From NCBI GenBank assembly GCA_037013495.1, contig CM072801.1, positions 80,833,816 through 80,897,815 of the forward strand: 64,000 bases of DNA, given 5' to 3'. Positions 39,781 through 51,553 of this stretch are shown here, piece by piece; position 1 is the first letter of the stretch; each line of letters opens with the position of its first letter. The notes under the pieces were generated by a model. It searched no databases, had not been told where the DNA came from, and was given only the letters and a program-made list of their open reading frames with translations. The translations under genes and the position numbers were made by a program. The DNA is from Hippophae tibetana. Taxonomy: Eukaryota > Streptophyta > Magnoliopsida > Rosales > Elaeagnaceae.

Positions 39781-41464
39781 CCTAAAAAACTATGGGAGTA
39801 GAAAAAGAAAGGGGCAAGTTTTCAAAACTTCAAAAATACGAAAACATTTGATGAATCAGACTTCCAACATCAAATGACCATAACTTTTAACTAGGGTATC
39901 GTAACGACTATTATAATATATCAAAATCGGAGCTCATCTCGATCCATACAATAATTGTTGGCCTAGCATTGGAACCTGATTTCCGTACCCAAATTCCATC
40001 GTTTACATAACTTATCGAGGGTTTGAAGATTTTGTCGTAAATTTCCGGTTTACTTACTTTCGATTTGAATCAATAGAGCTGTATATGAGATATTGGATCC
40101 AAAAAAAGTTTCTTTATTTATTTGGTCATTAAATCGGTATTCTTCCTAAAAAACTATGGGAGTAGAAAAAGAAAGGGGCTAGTTTTCATAATTTGAAAAA
40201 TAACAAAACATTTGATGAATCAGACTTCCAACATCAAATGACCATAACTTTTGACTGGGGTATCGTAACGACTATTGTAATATATCAAAATCGGAACTCG
40301 TCTCGATCCATACAATAATTGTTGGCCTAGCATTGGAACCTGATTTCCGTACCAAATTCCATCGTTTACAAAACTTATCGAGGGTTTGAAGATTTTGTCG
40401 TAAATTTCCGGTTTACTTACTTTCGATTTGAATCAATAGAGCTGTAAATGAGATATTGGATCCGAAAAAGGTTTTTTTATTTATTTGGTCATTAAATCTG
40501 TATTCTTCCTAAAAAACTATGGGAGCAGAAAAAGAAAGGGGCTAGTTTTCATAATTTCAAAAATAACAAAACATTTGATGAATAAGACTTTCAACATCAA
40601 ATGACCATAACTTTTGACTGGGGTATCGTAACGACTATTGTAATATATCAAAATCGGAGCTCGTCTCGATCCATACAATAATTGTTGGCCTAGCATTGGA
40701 ACCTGATTTCCGTACCAAATTCCATCGTTTACATAACTTATCGAGGGTTTGAAGATTTTGTCTAAATTTCCGGTTTACTTACTTTCGATTTGAATCAATA
40801 GAGTTGTAAATGAGATATTGGATCCGAAAAAGGTTTCTTTATTTATTTGGTCATTAACTCTGTATTCTTCCTAAAAACGTATGGGAGCAGAAAAAGAAAG
40901 GGGCTAGTTTTCATAACTTCAAAAATACGAAAACATTTGATGAATCAGACTTCCAACATCAAATGACCATAACTTTTGAGTGGGGTAACGTAACGACTAT
41001 TATAATATATCAAATCGGAGCTCGTCTTGATCCATACAATAATTGTTAGCCTAGCATTGGAACCTGATTTCCGTACCCAAATTCCATCGTTTACATAACT
41101 TATCGAGGGTTTGAAGATTTTGTCGTAAATTTCCGGTTTACTTACTTTCGATCTGAATCAATAGAGCTGTAAATGAGATATTGGATCCGACAAAGGTTTC
41201 TTTATTTATTTGGTCAATAAATCTGTATTCTTCATAAAAAACTATGGGAGGAGAAAAAGAAAGGGGTTAGTTTTCATAATTTTAAAAATAACAAAACATT
41301 GGATGAATCAGACTTACAACATCAAATGACCATAACTTTTGACTGGGGTAACGTAACGACTATTATAATATATCAAATCGGAGCTCATCTCGATCCATAC
41401 AATAATTGTTTGCCTCGGAATGGAACCTGATTTCTGTACCCAAATTCCATCGTTTACAAAACTT
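39781..41464. repeat. Mixed monomers including a pair with a one-base loss
   Basis: About four and a half monomers. Two successive ones have lost one C in the phase marker ('ccgtaccaaattcc', 40349 and 40712, 363 bp apart), which marks a recent single-monomer duplication or conversion. One monomer carries 'gtctaaatttcc' near 40762, and one has a CpG change in 'ctcgtcttgatcc' near 41021. No non-satellite sequence is seen. Confidence 0.72.
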
Positions 41465-41467
41465 ATC

Positions 41468-41831
41468 GAGGGTTTGAAGATTTTGTCGTAAATTTCCGGT
41501 TTACTTACCTTCGATATGATTCAATAGATCTGTAAATGAGATATTGGATCCGACAAAGGTTTCTATATTTATTTGATCATTAAATCTGTATTCTTCCTAA
41601 AAAAACTATGGGAGTAGAAAAAGAAGGGGCAAGTTTTCAAAACTTCAAAAATACGAAAACATTTGATGAATGAGACTTCCAACATCAAATGACCATAACT
41701 TTTAACTAGGGTATCGTAACGAATATTATAATATATCAAAATCGGAGCTCGTCTCGATCCATACAATAATTGTTGGCCTAGCATTGGAACCTGATTTCCG
41801 TACCCAAATTCCATCGTTTACAAAACTTATC
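41468..41831. repeat. Single-monomer tandem duplication, copy 1
   Basis: This 364-bp monomer is followed at once by an apparently identical one. Both carry 'agaaggggcaag' (two bases shorter than usual), 'gaatgagacttcc', 'ttaactagggtatcg' and 'gaatattataat'. The pair is also found at 58549-59276, so the doubling is older than the 17-kb-spaced duplication. Confidence 0.87.
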
Positions 41832-42195
41832 GAGGGTTTGAAGATTTTGTCGTAAATTTCCGGTTTACTTACCTTCGATATGATTCAATAGATCTGTAAA
41901 TGAGATATTGGATCCGACAAAGGTTTCTATATTTATTTGATCATTAAATCTGTATTCTTCCTAAAAAAACTATGGGAGTAGAAAAAGAAGGGGCAAGTTT
42001 TCAAAACTTCAAAAATACGAAAACATTTGATGAATGAGACTTCCAACATCAAATGACCATAACTTTTAACTAGGGTATCGTAACGAATATTATAATATAT
42101 CAAAATCGGAGCTCGTCTCGATCCATACAATAATTGTTGGCCTAGCATTGGAACCTGATTTCCGTACCCAAATTCCATCGTTTACATAACTTATC
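41832..42195. repeat. Single-monomer tandem duplication, copy 2
   Basis: This is the second of the identical pair, joined at 'cgtttacaaaacttatcg' and leaving at 'cgtttacataacttatcg', so the two differ in what follows but not inside. Confidence 0.87.
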
Positions 42196-42470
42196 GAGGG
42201 TTTGAAGATTTTGTCGTAAATTTCCGGTTTACTTACTTTCGATCTGAATCAATAGAGCTGTAAATGAGATATTGGATCCGACAAAGGTTTCTTTATTTAA
42301 TTGGTCAATAAATCTGTATTCTTCATAAAAAACTATGGGAGGAGAAAAAGAAAGGGGTTAGTTTTCATAATTTTAAAAATAACAAAACATTTGATGAATC
42401 AGACTTACAACATCAAATGACCATAACTTTTGACTAGGGTAACGTAACGACTATTATAATATATCAAAAT

Positions 42471-44950
42471 CGGAGCTCGTCTCGATCCATACAATAATTG
42501 TTTGCCTCGGAATGGAACCTGATTTCTGTACCCAAATTCCATCGTTTACAAAACTTATCGAGGGTTTGAAGATTTTGTCGTAAATTTCCGGTTTACTTAC
42601 CTTCGATATGATTCAATAGATCTGTAAATGAGATATTGGATCCGACAAAGGTTTCTATATTTATTTGATCATTAAATCTGTATTCTTCCCAAAAACGTAT
42701 GGGAGCAGAAAAAGAAAGGGGCTAGTTTTCATAATTTCAAAAATAACAAAACATTTGATGAATCAGACTTTCAACATCAAATGACCATAACTTTTGACTG
42801 GGGTAACGTAACGACTATTATAATATATCAAATCGGAGCTCGTCTCGATCCATACAATAATTGTTAGCCTAGCATTGGAACCTGATTTCCGTACCCAAAT
42901 TCCATCGTTTACATAACTTATCGAGGGTTTGAAGATTTTGTCGTAAATTTCCGGTTTACTTACTTTCGATCTGAATCAATAGAGCTGTAAATGAGATATT
43001 GGATCCGACAAAGGTTTCTTTATTTAATTGGTCAATAAATCTGTATTCTTCATAAAAAACTATGGGAGGAGAAAAAGAAAGGGGTTAGTTTTCATAATTT
43101 TAAAAATAACAAAACATTTGATGAATCAGACTTACAACATCAAATGACCATAACTTTTGACTAGGGTAACGTAACGACTATTATAATATATCAAAATCGG
43201 AACTCGTCTCGATCCATACAATAATTGTTTGCCTCGGAATGGAACCTGATTTCTGTACCCAAATTCCATCGTTTACAAAACTTATCGAGGGTTTGAAGAT
43301 ATTGTCGTAAATTTCCGGTTTACTTACCTTCGATATGATTCAATAGATCTGTAAATGAGATATTGGATCCGACAAAGGTTTCTATATTTATTTGATCATT
43401 AAATCTGTATTCTTCCTAAAAAACTATGGGAGTACAAAAAGAAAGGGGCAAGTTTTCAAAACTTCAAAAATACGAAAACATTTGATGAATCAGACTTCCA
43501 ACATCAAATGACCATAACTTTTAACTAGGGTATCGTAACGACTATTATAATATATCAAAATCGGAGCTCGTCTCGATCCATACAATAATTGTTGGCCTAG
43601 CATTGGAACCAGATTTCCAAACCCAAATTCCATCGTTTACATAACTTATCGAGGGTTTGAAGATTTTGTCGTAAATTTCCGGTTTACTTACTTTCGATTT
43701 GAATCAATAGAGCTGTAAATGAGATATTGGATCCGAAAAAGGTTTCTTTATTTATTTGGTCATTAAATCTGTATTCTTCGTAAAAAACTATGGGAGCAGA
43801 AAAAGAAAGGGGCTAGTTTTCATAATTTCAAAAATAACAAAACATTTGATGAATCAGACTTTCAACATCAAATGACCATAACTTTTGACTGGGGTATCGT
43901 AACGACTATTGTAATATATCAAATTCGGAGCTCGTCTCGATCCATACAATAATTGTTGGCCTAGCATTGGAACCTGATTTCCGTACCCAAATTCCATCGT
44001 TTACATAACTTATCGAGGGTTTGAAGATTTTGTCTAAATTTCCGGTTTACTTACTTTCGATTTGAATCAATAGAGCTGTAAATGAGATATTGGATCCGAA
44101 AAAGGTTTCTTTATTTATTTGGTCATTAAATCTGTCTTCTTCCTAAAAACGTATGGGAGCAGAAAAAGAAAGGGGCTAGTTTTCATAATTTCAAAAATAA
44201 CAAAACATTTGATGAATCAGACTTTCAACATCAAATGACCATAACTTTTGACTGGGGTATCGTAACGACTATTGTAATATATCAAAATCGGAGCTCGTCT
44301 CGATCCATACAATAATTGTTGGCCTAGCATTGGAACCTGATTTCCGTACCCAAATTCCATCGTTTACATAACTTATCGAGGGTTTGAAGATTTTGTCATA
44401 AATTTCCGGTTTACTTACTTTCGATTTGAATCAATAGAGCTGTAAATGAGATATTGGATCCGAAAAAGGTTTCTTTATTTATTTGGTCATTAACTCTGTA
44501 TTCTTCCTAAAAAACTATAGGAGTAGAAAAAGAAAGGGGCAAGTTTTCAAAACTTCAAAAATACGAAAACATTTGATGAATCAGACTTCCAACATCAAAT
44601 GACCATAACTTTTAACTAGGGTATCGTAACGACTATTATAATATATCAAAATCGGAGCTCGTCTCCATCCATACAATAATTGTTAGCCTAGCATTGGAAC
44701 CTGATTTCCGTACCCAAATTCCATCGTTTACATAACTTATCGAGGGTTTGAAGATTTTGTCGTAAATTTCTGGTTTACTTACTTTCGATCTGAATCAATA
44801 GAGCTGTAAATGAGATATTGGATCCGACAAAGGTTTCTTTATTTATTTGGTCAATAAATAGGTATTCTTCCTAAAAATCTATGGGAGCAAAAAAAGAAAG
44901 GGGCTAGTTTTCATAATTTCAAAAATAACAAAACATTTGATGAATCAGAC
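42471..44950. repeat. 2.5-kb segment duplicated at 51.6-54.0 kb (offset 9083 bp), left copy
   Basis: Markers return 25 monomers later: 'cggaactcg' at 43198 and 52281, 'gaagatattgtcg' near 43293 and 52376, 'accagatttccaaaccc' at 43608 and 52691, and 'aataggtattc' near 44858 and 53941. It overlaps the 17081-bp-offset segment, so this stretch exists at least three times in the window. Confidence 0.84.
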
Positions 44951-45400
44951 TTACAACATCAAATGACCATAACTTTTGACTAGGGTATCGTAACGACTAT
45001 TATAATATATCAAATCGGAGCTCGTCTCGATCCATAAAATAATTGTTGGCCTCAGAATGGAACCTGATTTCTGTACCCAAATTCCATCGTTTACATAACT
45101 TATCGAGGGTTTGAAGATTTTGTCGTAAATTTCCAATTTACTTACTTTCGATTTGAATCAAAAGAGCTGTAAATGAGATATTGGATCCGACAAAGGTTTC
45201 TTTATTTATTTGGTCATTAAATCTGTATTCTTCCTAAAAAACTATGGGAGTAGAAAAAGAAAGGGTCAAGTTTTCAAAACTTCAAAAATACGAAAACATT
45301 TGATGATTCAAACTTCCAACATCAAATGACCATAACTTTTGACTGGGTAACGTAACGACTATTATAATATATCAAATCGGAGCTCGTCTCGATCCATACA
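43625..45400. repeat. 1.8-kb segment duplicated at 48.0-49.8 kb (offset 4359 bp), left copy
   Basis: 'cttcgtaaaaaactatggg' at about 43776 and 48135, 'ctgtcttcttcc' and 'aataggtattcttcc' followed by 'aaaaatctatgggagc', and the one-base-shorter 'gactgggtaacg' near 45342 and 49701 all return 12 monomers later. The copies part at the left ('accagatttcc' versus 'acctgatttcc') and at the right near 45400. Confidence 0.83.
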
Positions 45401-47920
45401 ATAATTGTTAGCCTAGCATTGGAACCTGATTTCCGTACCCAAATTCCATCGTTTACATAACTTATCGAGGGTTTGAAGATTTTGTCGTAAATTTTCGGTT
45501 TACTTACTTTCGATCTGAATCAATAGAGCTGTAAATGAGATATTGGATCCGACAAAGGTTTCTTTATTTATTTGGTCAATAAATCTGTATTCTTCCTAAA
45601 AAACTATGGGAGGAGAAAAAGAAAGGGGCTAGTTTTCATAATTTTAAAAATAACAAAACATTTGATGAATCAAACTTCCAACATCAAATGACCATAACTT
45701 TTGACTGGGGTAACGTAACGACTATTATAATATATCAAATCGGAGCTCCTCTCGATCCATACAATAATTGTTAGCCTAGCATTGGAACCTGATTTCCGTA
45801 CCCAAATTCCATCGTTTACATAACTTATCGAGGGTTTGAAGATTTTGTCGTAAATTTTCGGTTTACTTACTTTCGATCTGAATCAATAGAGCTGTAAATG
45901 AGATATTGGATCCGACAAAGGTTTCTTTATTTATTTGGTCAATAAATCTGTATTCTTCCTAAAAAACTATGGGAGGAGAAAAAGAAAGGGGCTAGTTTTC
46001 ATAATTTTAAAAATAACAAAACATTTGATGAATCAGACTTACAACATCAAATGACCATAACTTTTGACTAGGGTAACGTAACGACTATTATAATATATCA
46101 AATCGTAGCTCGTCTCGATCCATACAATAATTGTTTGCCTCGGAATGGAACCTGATTTCTGTACCCAAATTCCATCGTTTACAAAACTTATCGAGGGTTT
46201 GAAGATTTTGTCGTAAATTTCCGGTTTACTTACCTTCGATATGATTCAATAGATCTGTAAATGAGAGATTGGATCCGACAAAGGTTTCTATATTTATTTG
46301 ATCATTAAATCTGTATTCTTCCTAAAAAACTATGGGAGTAGAAAAAGAAAGGGGCAAGTTTTCAAAACTTCAAAAATACGAAAACATTTGATGAATGAGA
46401 CTTCCAACATCAAATGACCATAACTTTTAACTAGGGTATCGTAACGACTATTATAATATATCAAAATCGGAGCTCGTCTCGATCCATACAATAATTGTTG
46501 GCCTAGCATTGGAACCTGATTTCCGTACCCAAATTCCATCGTTTACATAACTTATCGTGGGTTTGAAGATTTTGTCGTAAATTTCTGGTTTACTTACTTT
46601 CGATTTGAATCAATAGAGCTGTAAATGAGATATTGGATCCGAAAAAGGTTTCTTTATTTATTTGGTCATTAAATCTGTATTCTTCCTAAAAAACTATGGG
46701 AGCAGAAAAAGAAAGGGGCTAGTTTTCATAATTTCAAAAATAACAAAACATTTGATGAATCAGACTTTCAACATCAAATGACCATAACTTTTGACTGGGG
46801 TATCGTAACGACTATTGTAATATATCAAAATCGGAGCTCGTCTCGATCCATACAATAATTGTTGGCCTAGCATTGGAACCTGATTTCCGTACCCAAATTA
46901 CATCGTTTACATAACTTATCGAGGGTTTGAAGATTTTGTCTAAATTTCCGGTTTACTTACTTTCGATTTGAATCAATAGAGTTGTAAATGAGATATTAGA
47001 TCCGAAAAAGGTTTCTTTATTTATTTGGTCATTAACTCTGTATTCTTCCTAAAAACGTATGGGAGCAGAAAAAGAAAGGGGCTAGTTTTCATAACTTCAA
47101 AAATACGAAAACATTTGATGAATCAGACTTCCAACATCAAATGACCATAACTTTTGAGTGGGGTAACGTAACGACTATTATAATATATCAAATCGGAGCT
47201 CGTCTCGATCCATACAATAATTGTTAGCCTAGCATTGGAACCTGATTTCCGTACCCAAATTCCATCGTTTACATAACTTATCGAGGGTTTGAAGATTTTG
47301 TCGTAAATTTCCGGTTTACTTACTTTCGATCTGAATCAATAGAGCTGTAAATGAGATATTGGATCCGACAAAGGTTTCTTTATTTAATTGGTCAATAAAT
47401 CTGTATTCTTCATAAAAAACTATGGGAGGAGAAAAAGAAAGGGGTTAGTTTTCATAATTTTAAAAATAACAAAACATTTGATGAATCAGACTTACAACAT
47501 CAAATGACCATAACTTTTGACTAGGGTAACGTAACGACTATTATAATATATCAAAATCGGAGCTCGTCTCGATCCATACAATAATTGTTTGCCTCGGAAT
47601 GGAACCTGATTTCTGTACCCAAATTCCATCGTTTACAAAACTTATCGAGGGTTTGAAGATTTTGTCGTAAATTTCCGGTTTACTTACCTTCGATATGATT
47701 CAATAGATCTGTAAATGAGATATTGGATCCGACAAAGGTTTCTATATTTATTTGATCATTAAATCTGTATTCTTCCTAAAAACGTATGGGAGCAGAAAAA
47801 GAAAGGGGCTAGTTTTCATAATTTCAAAAATAACAAAACATTTGATGAATCAGACTTTCAACATCAAATGACCATAACTTTTGACTGGGGTAACGTAACG
47901 ACTATTATAATATATCAAAT
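44170..47920. repeat. 3.75-kb segment duplicated at 54.7-58.5 kb (offset 10539 bp), left copy
   Basis: Markers return 29 monomers later, including 'gagctcctctcgatcc' near 45745 and 56284, 'caaatcgtagctcg' near 46099 and 56638, 'gagagattggatccgac' near 46263 and 56802, 'cttatcgtgggtttg' near 46550 and 57089, 'caaattacatcg' near 46895 and 57434, and 'gatattagatccg' near 46992 and 57531. By eye the two are close to identical throughout. Confidence 0.86.
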
Positions 47921-47983
47921 CGGAGCTCGTCTCGATCCATACAATAATTGTTGGCCTAGCATTGGAACCTGATTTCCGTACCC

Positions 47984-49759
47984 AAATTCCATCGTTTACA
48001 TAACTTATCGAGGGTTTGAAGATTTTGTCGTAAATTTCCGGTTTACTTACTTTCGATTTGAATCAATAGAGCTGTAAATGAGATATTGGATCCGAAAAAG
48101 GTTTCTTTATTTATTTGGTCATTAAATCTGTATTCTTCGTAAAAAACTATGGGAGCAGAAAAAGAAAGGGGCTAGTTTTCATAATTTCAAAAATAACAAA
48201 ACATTTGATGAATCAGACTTTCAACATCAAATGACCATAACTTTTGACTGGGGTATCGTAACGACTATTGTAATATATCAAATTCGGAGCTCGTCTCGAT
48301 CCATACAATAATTGTTGGCCTAGCATTGGAACCTGATTTCCGTACCCAAATTCCATCGTTTACATAACTTATCGAGGGTTTGAAGATTTTGTCTAAATTT
48401 CCGGTTTACTTACTTTCGATTTGAATCAATAGAGCTGTAAATGAGATATTGGATCCGAAAAAGGTTTCTTTATTTATTTGGTCATTAAATCTGTCTTCTT
48501 CCTAAAAACGTATGGGAGCAGAAAAAGAAAGGGGCTAGTTTTCATAATTTCAAAAATAACAAAACATTTGATGAATCAGACTTTCAACATCAAATGACCA
48601 TAACTTTTGACTGGGGTATCGTAACGACTATTGTAATATATCAAAATCGGAGCTCGTCTCGATCCATACAATAATTGTTGGCCTAGCATTGGAACCTGAT
48701 TTCCGTACCCAAATTCCATCGTTTACATAACTTATCGAGGGTTTGAAGATTTTGTCATAAATTTCCGGTTTACTTACTTTCGATTTGAATCAATAGAGCT
48801 GTAAATGAGATATTGGATCCGAAAAAGGTTTCTTTATTTATTTGGTCATTAACTCTGTATTCTTCCTAAAAAACTATAGGAGTAGAAAAAGAAAGGGGCA
48901 AGTTTTCAAAACTTCAAAAATACGAAAACATTTGATGAATCAGACTTCCAACATCAAATGACCATAACTTTTAACTAGGGTATCGTAACTACTATTATAA
49001 TATATCAAAATCGGAGCTCGTCTCCATCCATACAATAATTGTTAGCCTAGCATTGGAACCTGATTTCCGTACCCAAATTCCATCGTTTACATAACTTATC
49101 GAGGGTTTGAAGATTTTGTCGTAAATTTCTGGTTTACTTACTTTCGATCTGAATCAATAGAGCTGTAAATGAGATATTGGATCCGACAAAGGTTTCTTTA
49201 TTTATTTGGTCAATAAATAGGTATTCTTCCTAAAAATCTATGGGAGCAAAAAAAGAAAGGGGCTAGTTTTCATAATTTCAAAAATAACAAAACATTTGAT
49301 GAATCAGACTTACAACATCAAATGACCATAACTTTTGACTAGGGTATCGTAACGACTATTATAATATATCAAATCGGAGCTCGTCTCGATCCATAAAATA
49401 ATTGTTGGCCTCAGAATGGAACCTGATTTCTGTACCCAAATTCCATCGTTTACATAACTTATCGAGGGTTTGAAGATTTTGTCGTAAATTTCCAATTTAC
49501 TTACTTTCGATTTGAATCAAAAGAGCTGTAAATGAGATATTGGATCCGACAAAGGTTTCTTTATTTATTTGGTCATTAAATCTGTATTCTTCCTAAAAAA
49601 CTATGGGAGTAGAAAAAGAAAGGGTCAAGTTTTCAAAACTTCAAAAATACGAAAACATTTGATGATTCAAACTTCCAACATCAAATGACCATAACTTTTG
49701 ACTGGGTAACGTAACGACTATTATAATATATCAAATCGGAGCTCGTCTCGATCCATACA
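47984..49759. repeat. 1.8-kb segment, right copy of 43.6-45.4 kb
   Basis: This is the partner at offset 4359 bp. It has a private 'cgtaactactattataa' near 48984, which helps trace the next local duplication. Confidence 0.83.
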
Positions 49760-50063
49760 ATAATTGTTGGCCTAGCATGGGAACCAGATTTCCAAACCCA
49801 AATTCCATCGTTTACATAACTTATCGAGGGTTTGAAGATTTTGTCGTAAATTTCCGGTTTACTTACTTTCGATTTGAATCAATAGAGCTGTAAATGAGAT
49901 ATTGGATCCGAAAAAGGTTTCTTTATTTATTTGGTCATTAAATCTGTATTCTTCGTAAAAAACTATGGGAGCAGAAAAAGAAAGGGGCTAGTTTTCATAA
50001 TTTCAAAAATAACAAAACATTTGATGAATCAGACTTTCAACATCAAATGACCATAACTTTTGA
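48885..50063. repeat. 1.2-kb segment duplicated at a four-monomer offset, copy 1
   Basis: 'tatcgtaactactattataa' at 48981 returns at 50434 (1453 bp), followed by the 'aataggtattc', 'tccataaaataattg' and 'gactgggtaacg' monomers in the same order. Copy 1 ends with 'cctagcatgggaaccag' near 49771, where copy 2 reads 'cctagcattggaaccag'. Confidence 0.8.
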
Positions 50064-50337
50064 CTAGGGTATCGTAACGACTATTATAATATATCAAATC
50101 GGAGCTCGTCTCGATCCATAAAATAATTGTTGGCCTCAGAATGGAACCTGATTTCTGTACCCAAATTCCATCGTTTACATAACTTATCGAGGGTTTGAAG
50201 ATTTTGTCGTAAATTTCCAATTTACTTACTTTCGATTTGAATCAAAAGAGCTGTAAATGAGATATTGGATCCGACAAAGGTTTCTTTATTTATTTGGTCA
50301 TTAAATCTGTATTCTTCCTAAAAAACTATGGGAGCAG
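50064..50337. repeat. Mosaic patch linking the two four-monomer-offset copies
   Basis: After a 'gactttcaac' start, this stretch takes the sequence of 49338-49601 ('gactagggtatcg', 'tccataaaataattg', 'aatttccaatttac', 'gaatcaaaagagctg'), displaced by 725 bp. It then joins 'gcagaaaaaagaaaggggc' into the copy that starts near 50338. It reads as a crossover or conversion join within monomers. Confidence 0.68.
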
Positions 50338-51516
50338 AAAAAAGAAAGGGGCAAGTTTTCAAAACTTCAAAAATACGAAAACATTTGATGAATCAGACTT
50401 CCAACATCAAATGACCATAACTTTTAACTAGGGTATCGTAACTACTATTATAATATATCAAAATCGGAGCTCGTCTCCATCCATACAATAATTGTTAGCC
50501 TAGCATTGGAACCTGATTTCCGTACCCAAATTCCATCGTTTACATAACTTATCGAGGGTTTGAAGATTTTGTCGTAAATTTCTGGTTTACTTACTTTCGA
50601 TCTGAATCAATAGAGCTGTAAATGAGATATTGGATCCGACAAAGGTTTCTTTATTTATTTGGTCAATAAATAGGTATTCTTCCTAAAAATCTATGGGAGC
50701 AAAAAAAGAAAGGGGCTAGTTTTCATAATTTCAAAAATAACAAAACATTTGATGAATCAGACTTACAACATCAAATGACCATAACTTTTGACTAGGGTAT
50801 CGTAACGACTATTATAATATATCAAATCGGAGCTCGTCTCGATCCATAAAATAATTGTTGGCCTCAGAATGGAACCTGATTTCTGTACCCAAATTCCATC
50901 GTTTACATAACTTATCGAGGGTTTGAAGATTTTGTCGTAAATTTCCAATTTACTTACTTTCGATTTGAATCAAAAGAGCTGTAAATGAGATATTGGATCC
51001 GACAAAGGTTTCTTTATTTATTTGGTCATTAAATCTGTATTCTTCCTAAAAAACTATGGGAGTAGAAAAAGAAAGGGTCAAGTTTTCAAAACTTCAAAAA
51101 TACGAAAACATTTGATGATTCAAACTTCCAACATCAAATGACCATAACTTTTGACTGGGTAACGTAACGACTATTATAATATATCAAATCGGAGCTCGTC
51201 TCGATCCATACAATAATTGTTGGCCTAGCATTGGAACCAGATTTCCAAACCCAAATTCCATCGTTTACATAACTTATCGAGGGTTTGAAGATTTTGTCGT
51301 AAATTTCCGGTTTACTTACTTTCGATTTGAATCAATAGAGCTGTAAATGAGATATTGGATCCGAAAAAGGTTTCTTTATTTATTTGGTCATTAAATCTGT
51401 ATTCTTCGTAAAAAACTATGGGAGCAGAAAAAGAAAGGGGCTAGTTTTCATAATTTCAAAAATAACAAAACATTTGATGAATCAGACTTTCAACATCAAA
51501 TGACCATAACTTTTGA
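50338..51516. repeat. 1.2-kb segment duplicated at a four-monomer offset, copy 2
   Basis: This is the partner of 48885-50063 at a 1453-bp offset. It retains the private 'cgtaactactatt' variant of copy 1, showing that copy 1 or a close relative was the template. Confidence 0.8.
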
Positions 51517-51553
51517 CTGGGGTATCGTAACGACTATTGTAATATATCAAATT

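Larger units (their letters stand above)
41465..44855. repeat. 3.4-kb segment duplicated at 58.5-61.9 kb (offset 17081 bp), left copy
   Basis: Markers return 17081 bp (47 monomers) later: the paired monomers at 41468-42195 return at 58549-59276, 'ctttatttaattgg' at 42291 returns at 59372, 'cggaactcg' at 43198 at 60279, and 'accagatttccaaaccc' at 43608 at 60689. The copies part near 44856 and 61937 ('aataaataggtattc' versus 'aataaatctgtattc'). A private change on the left is 'gtacaaaaagaaagg' near 43431. Confidence 0.85.
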
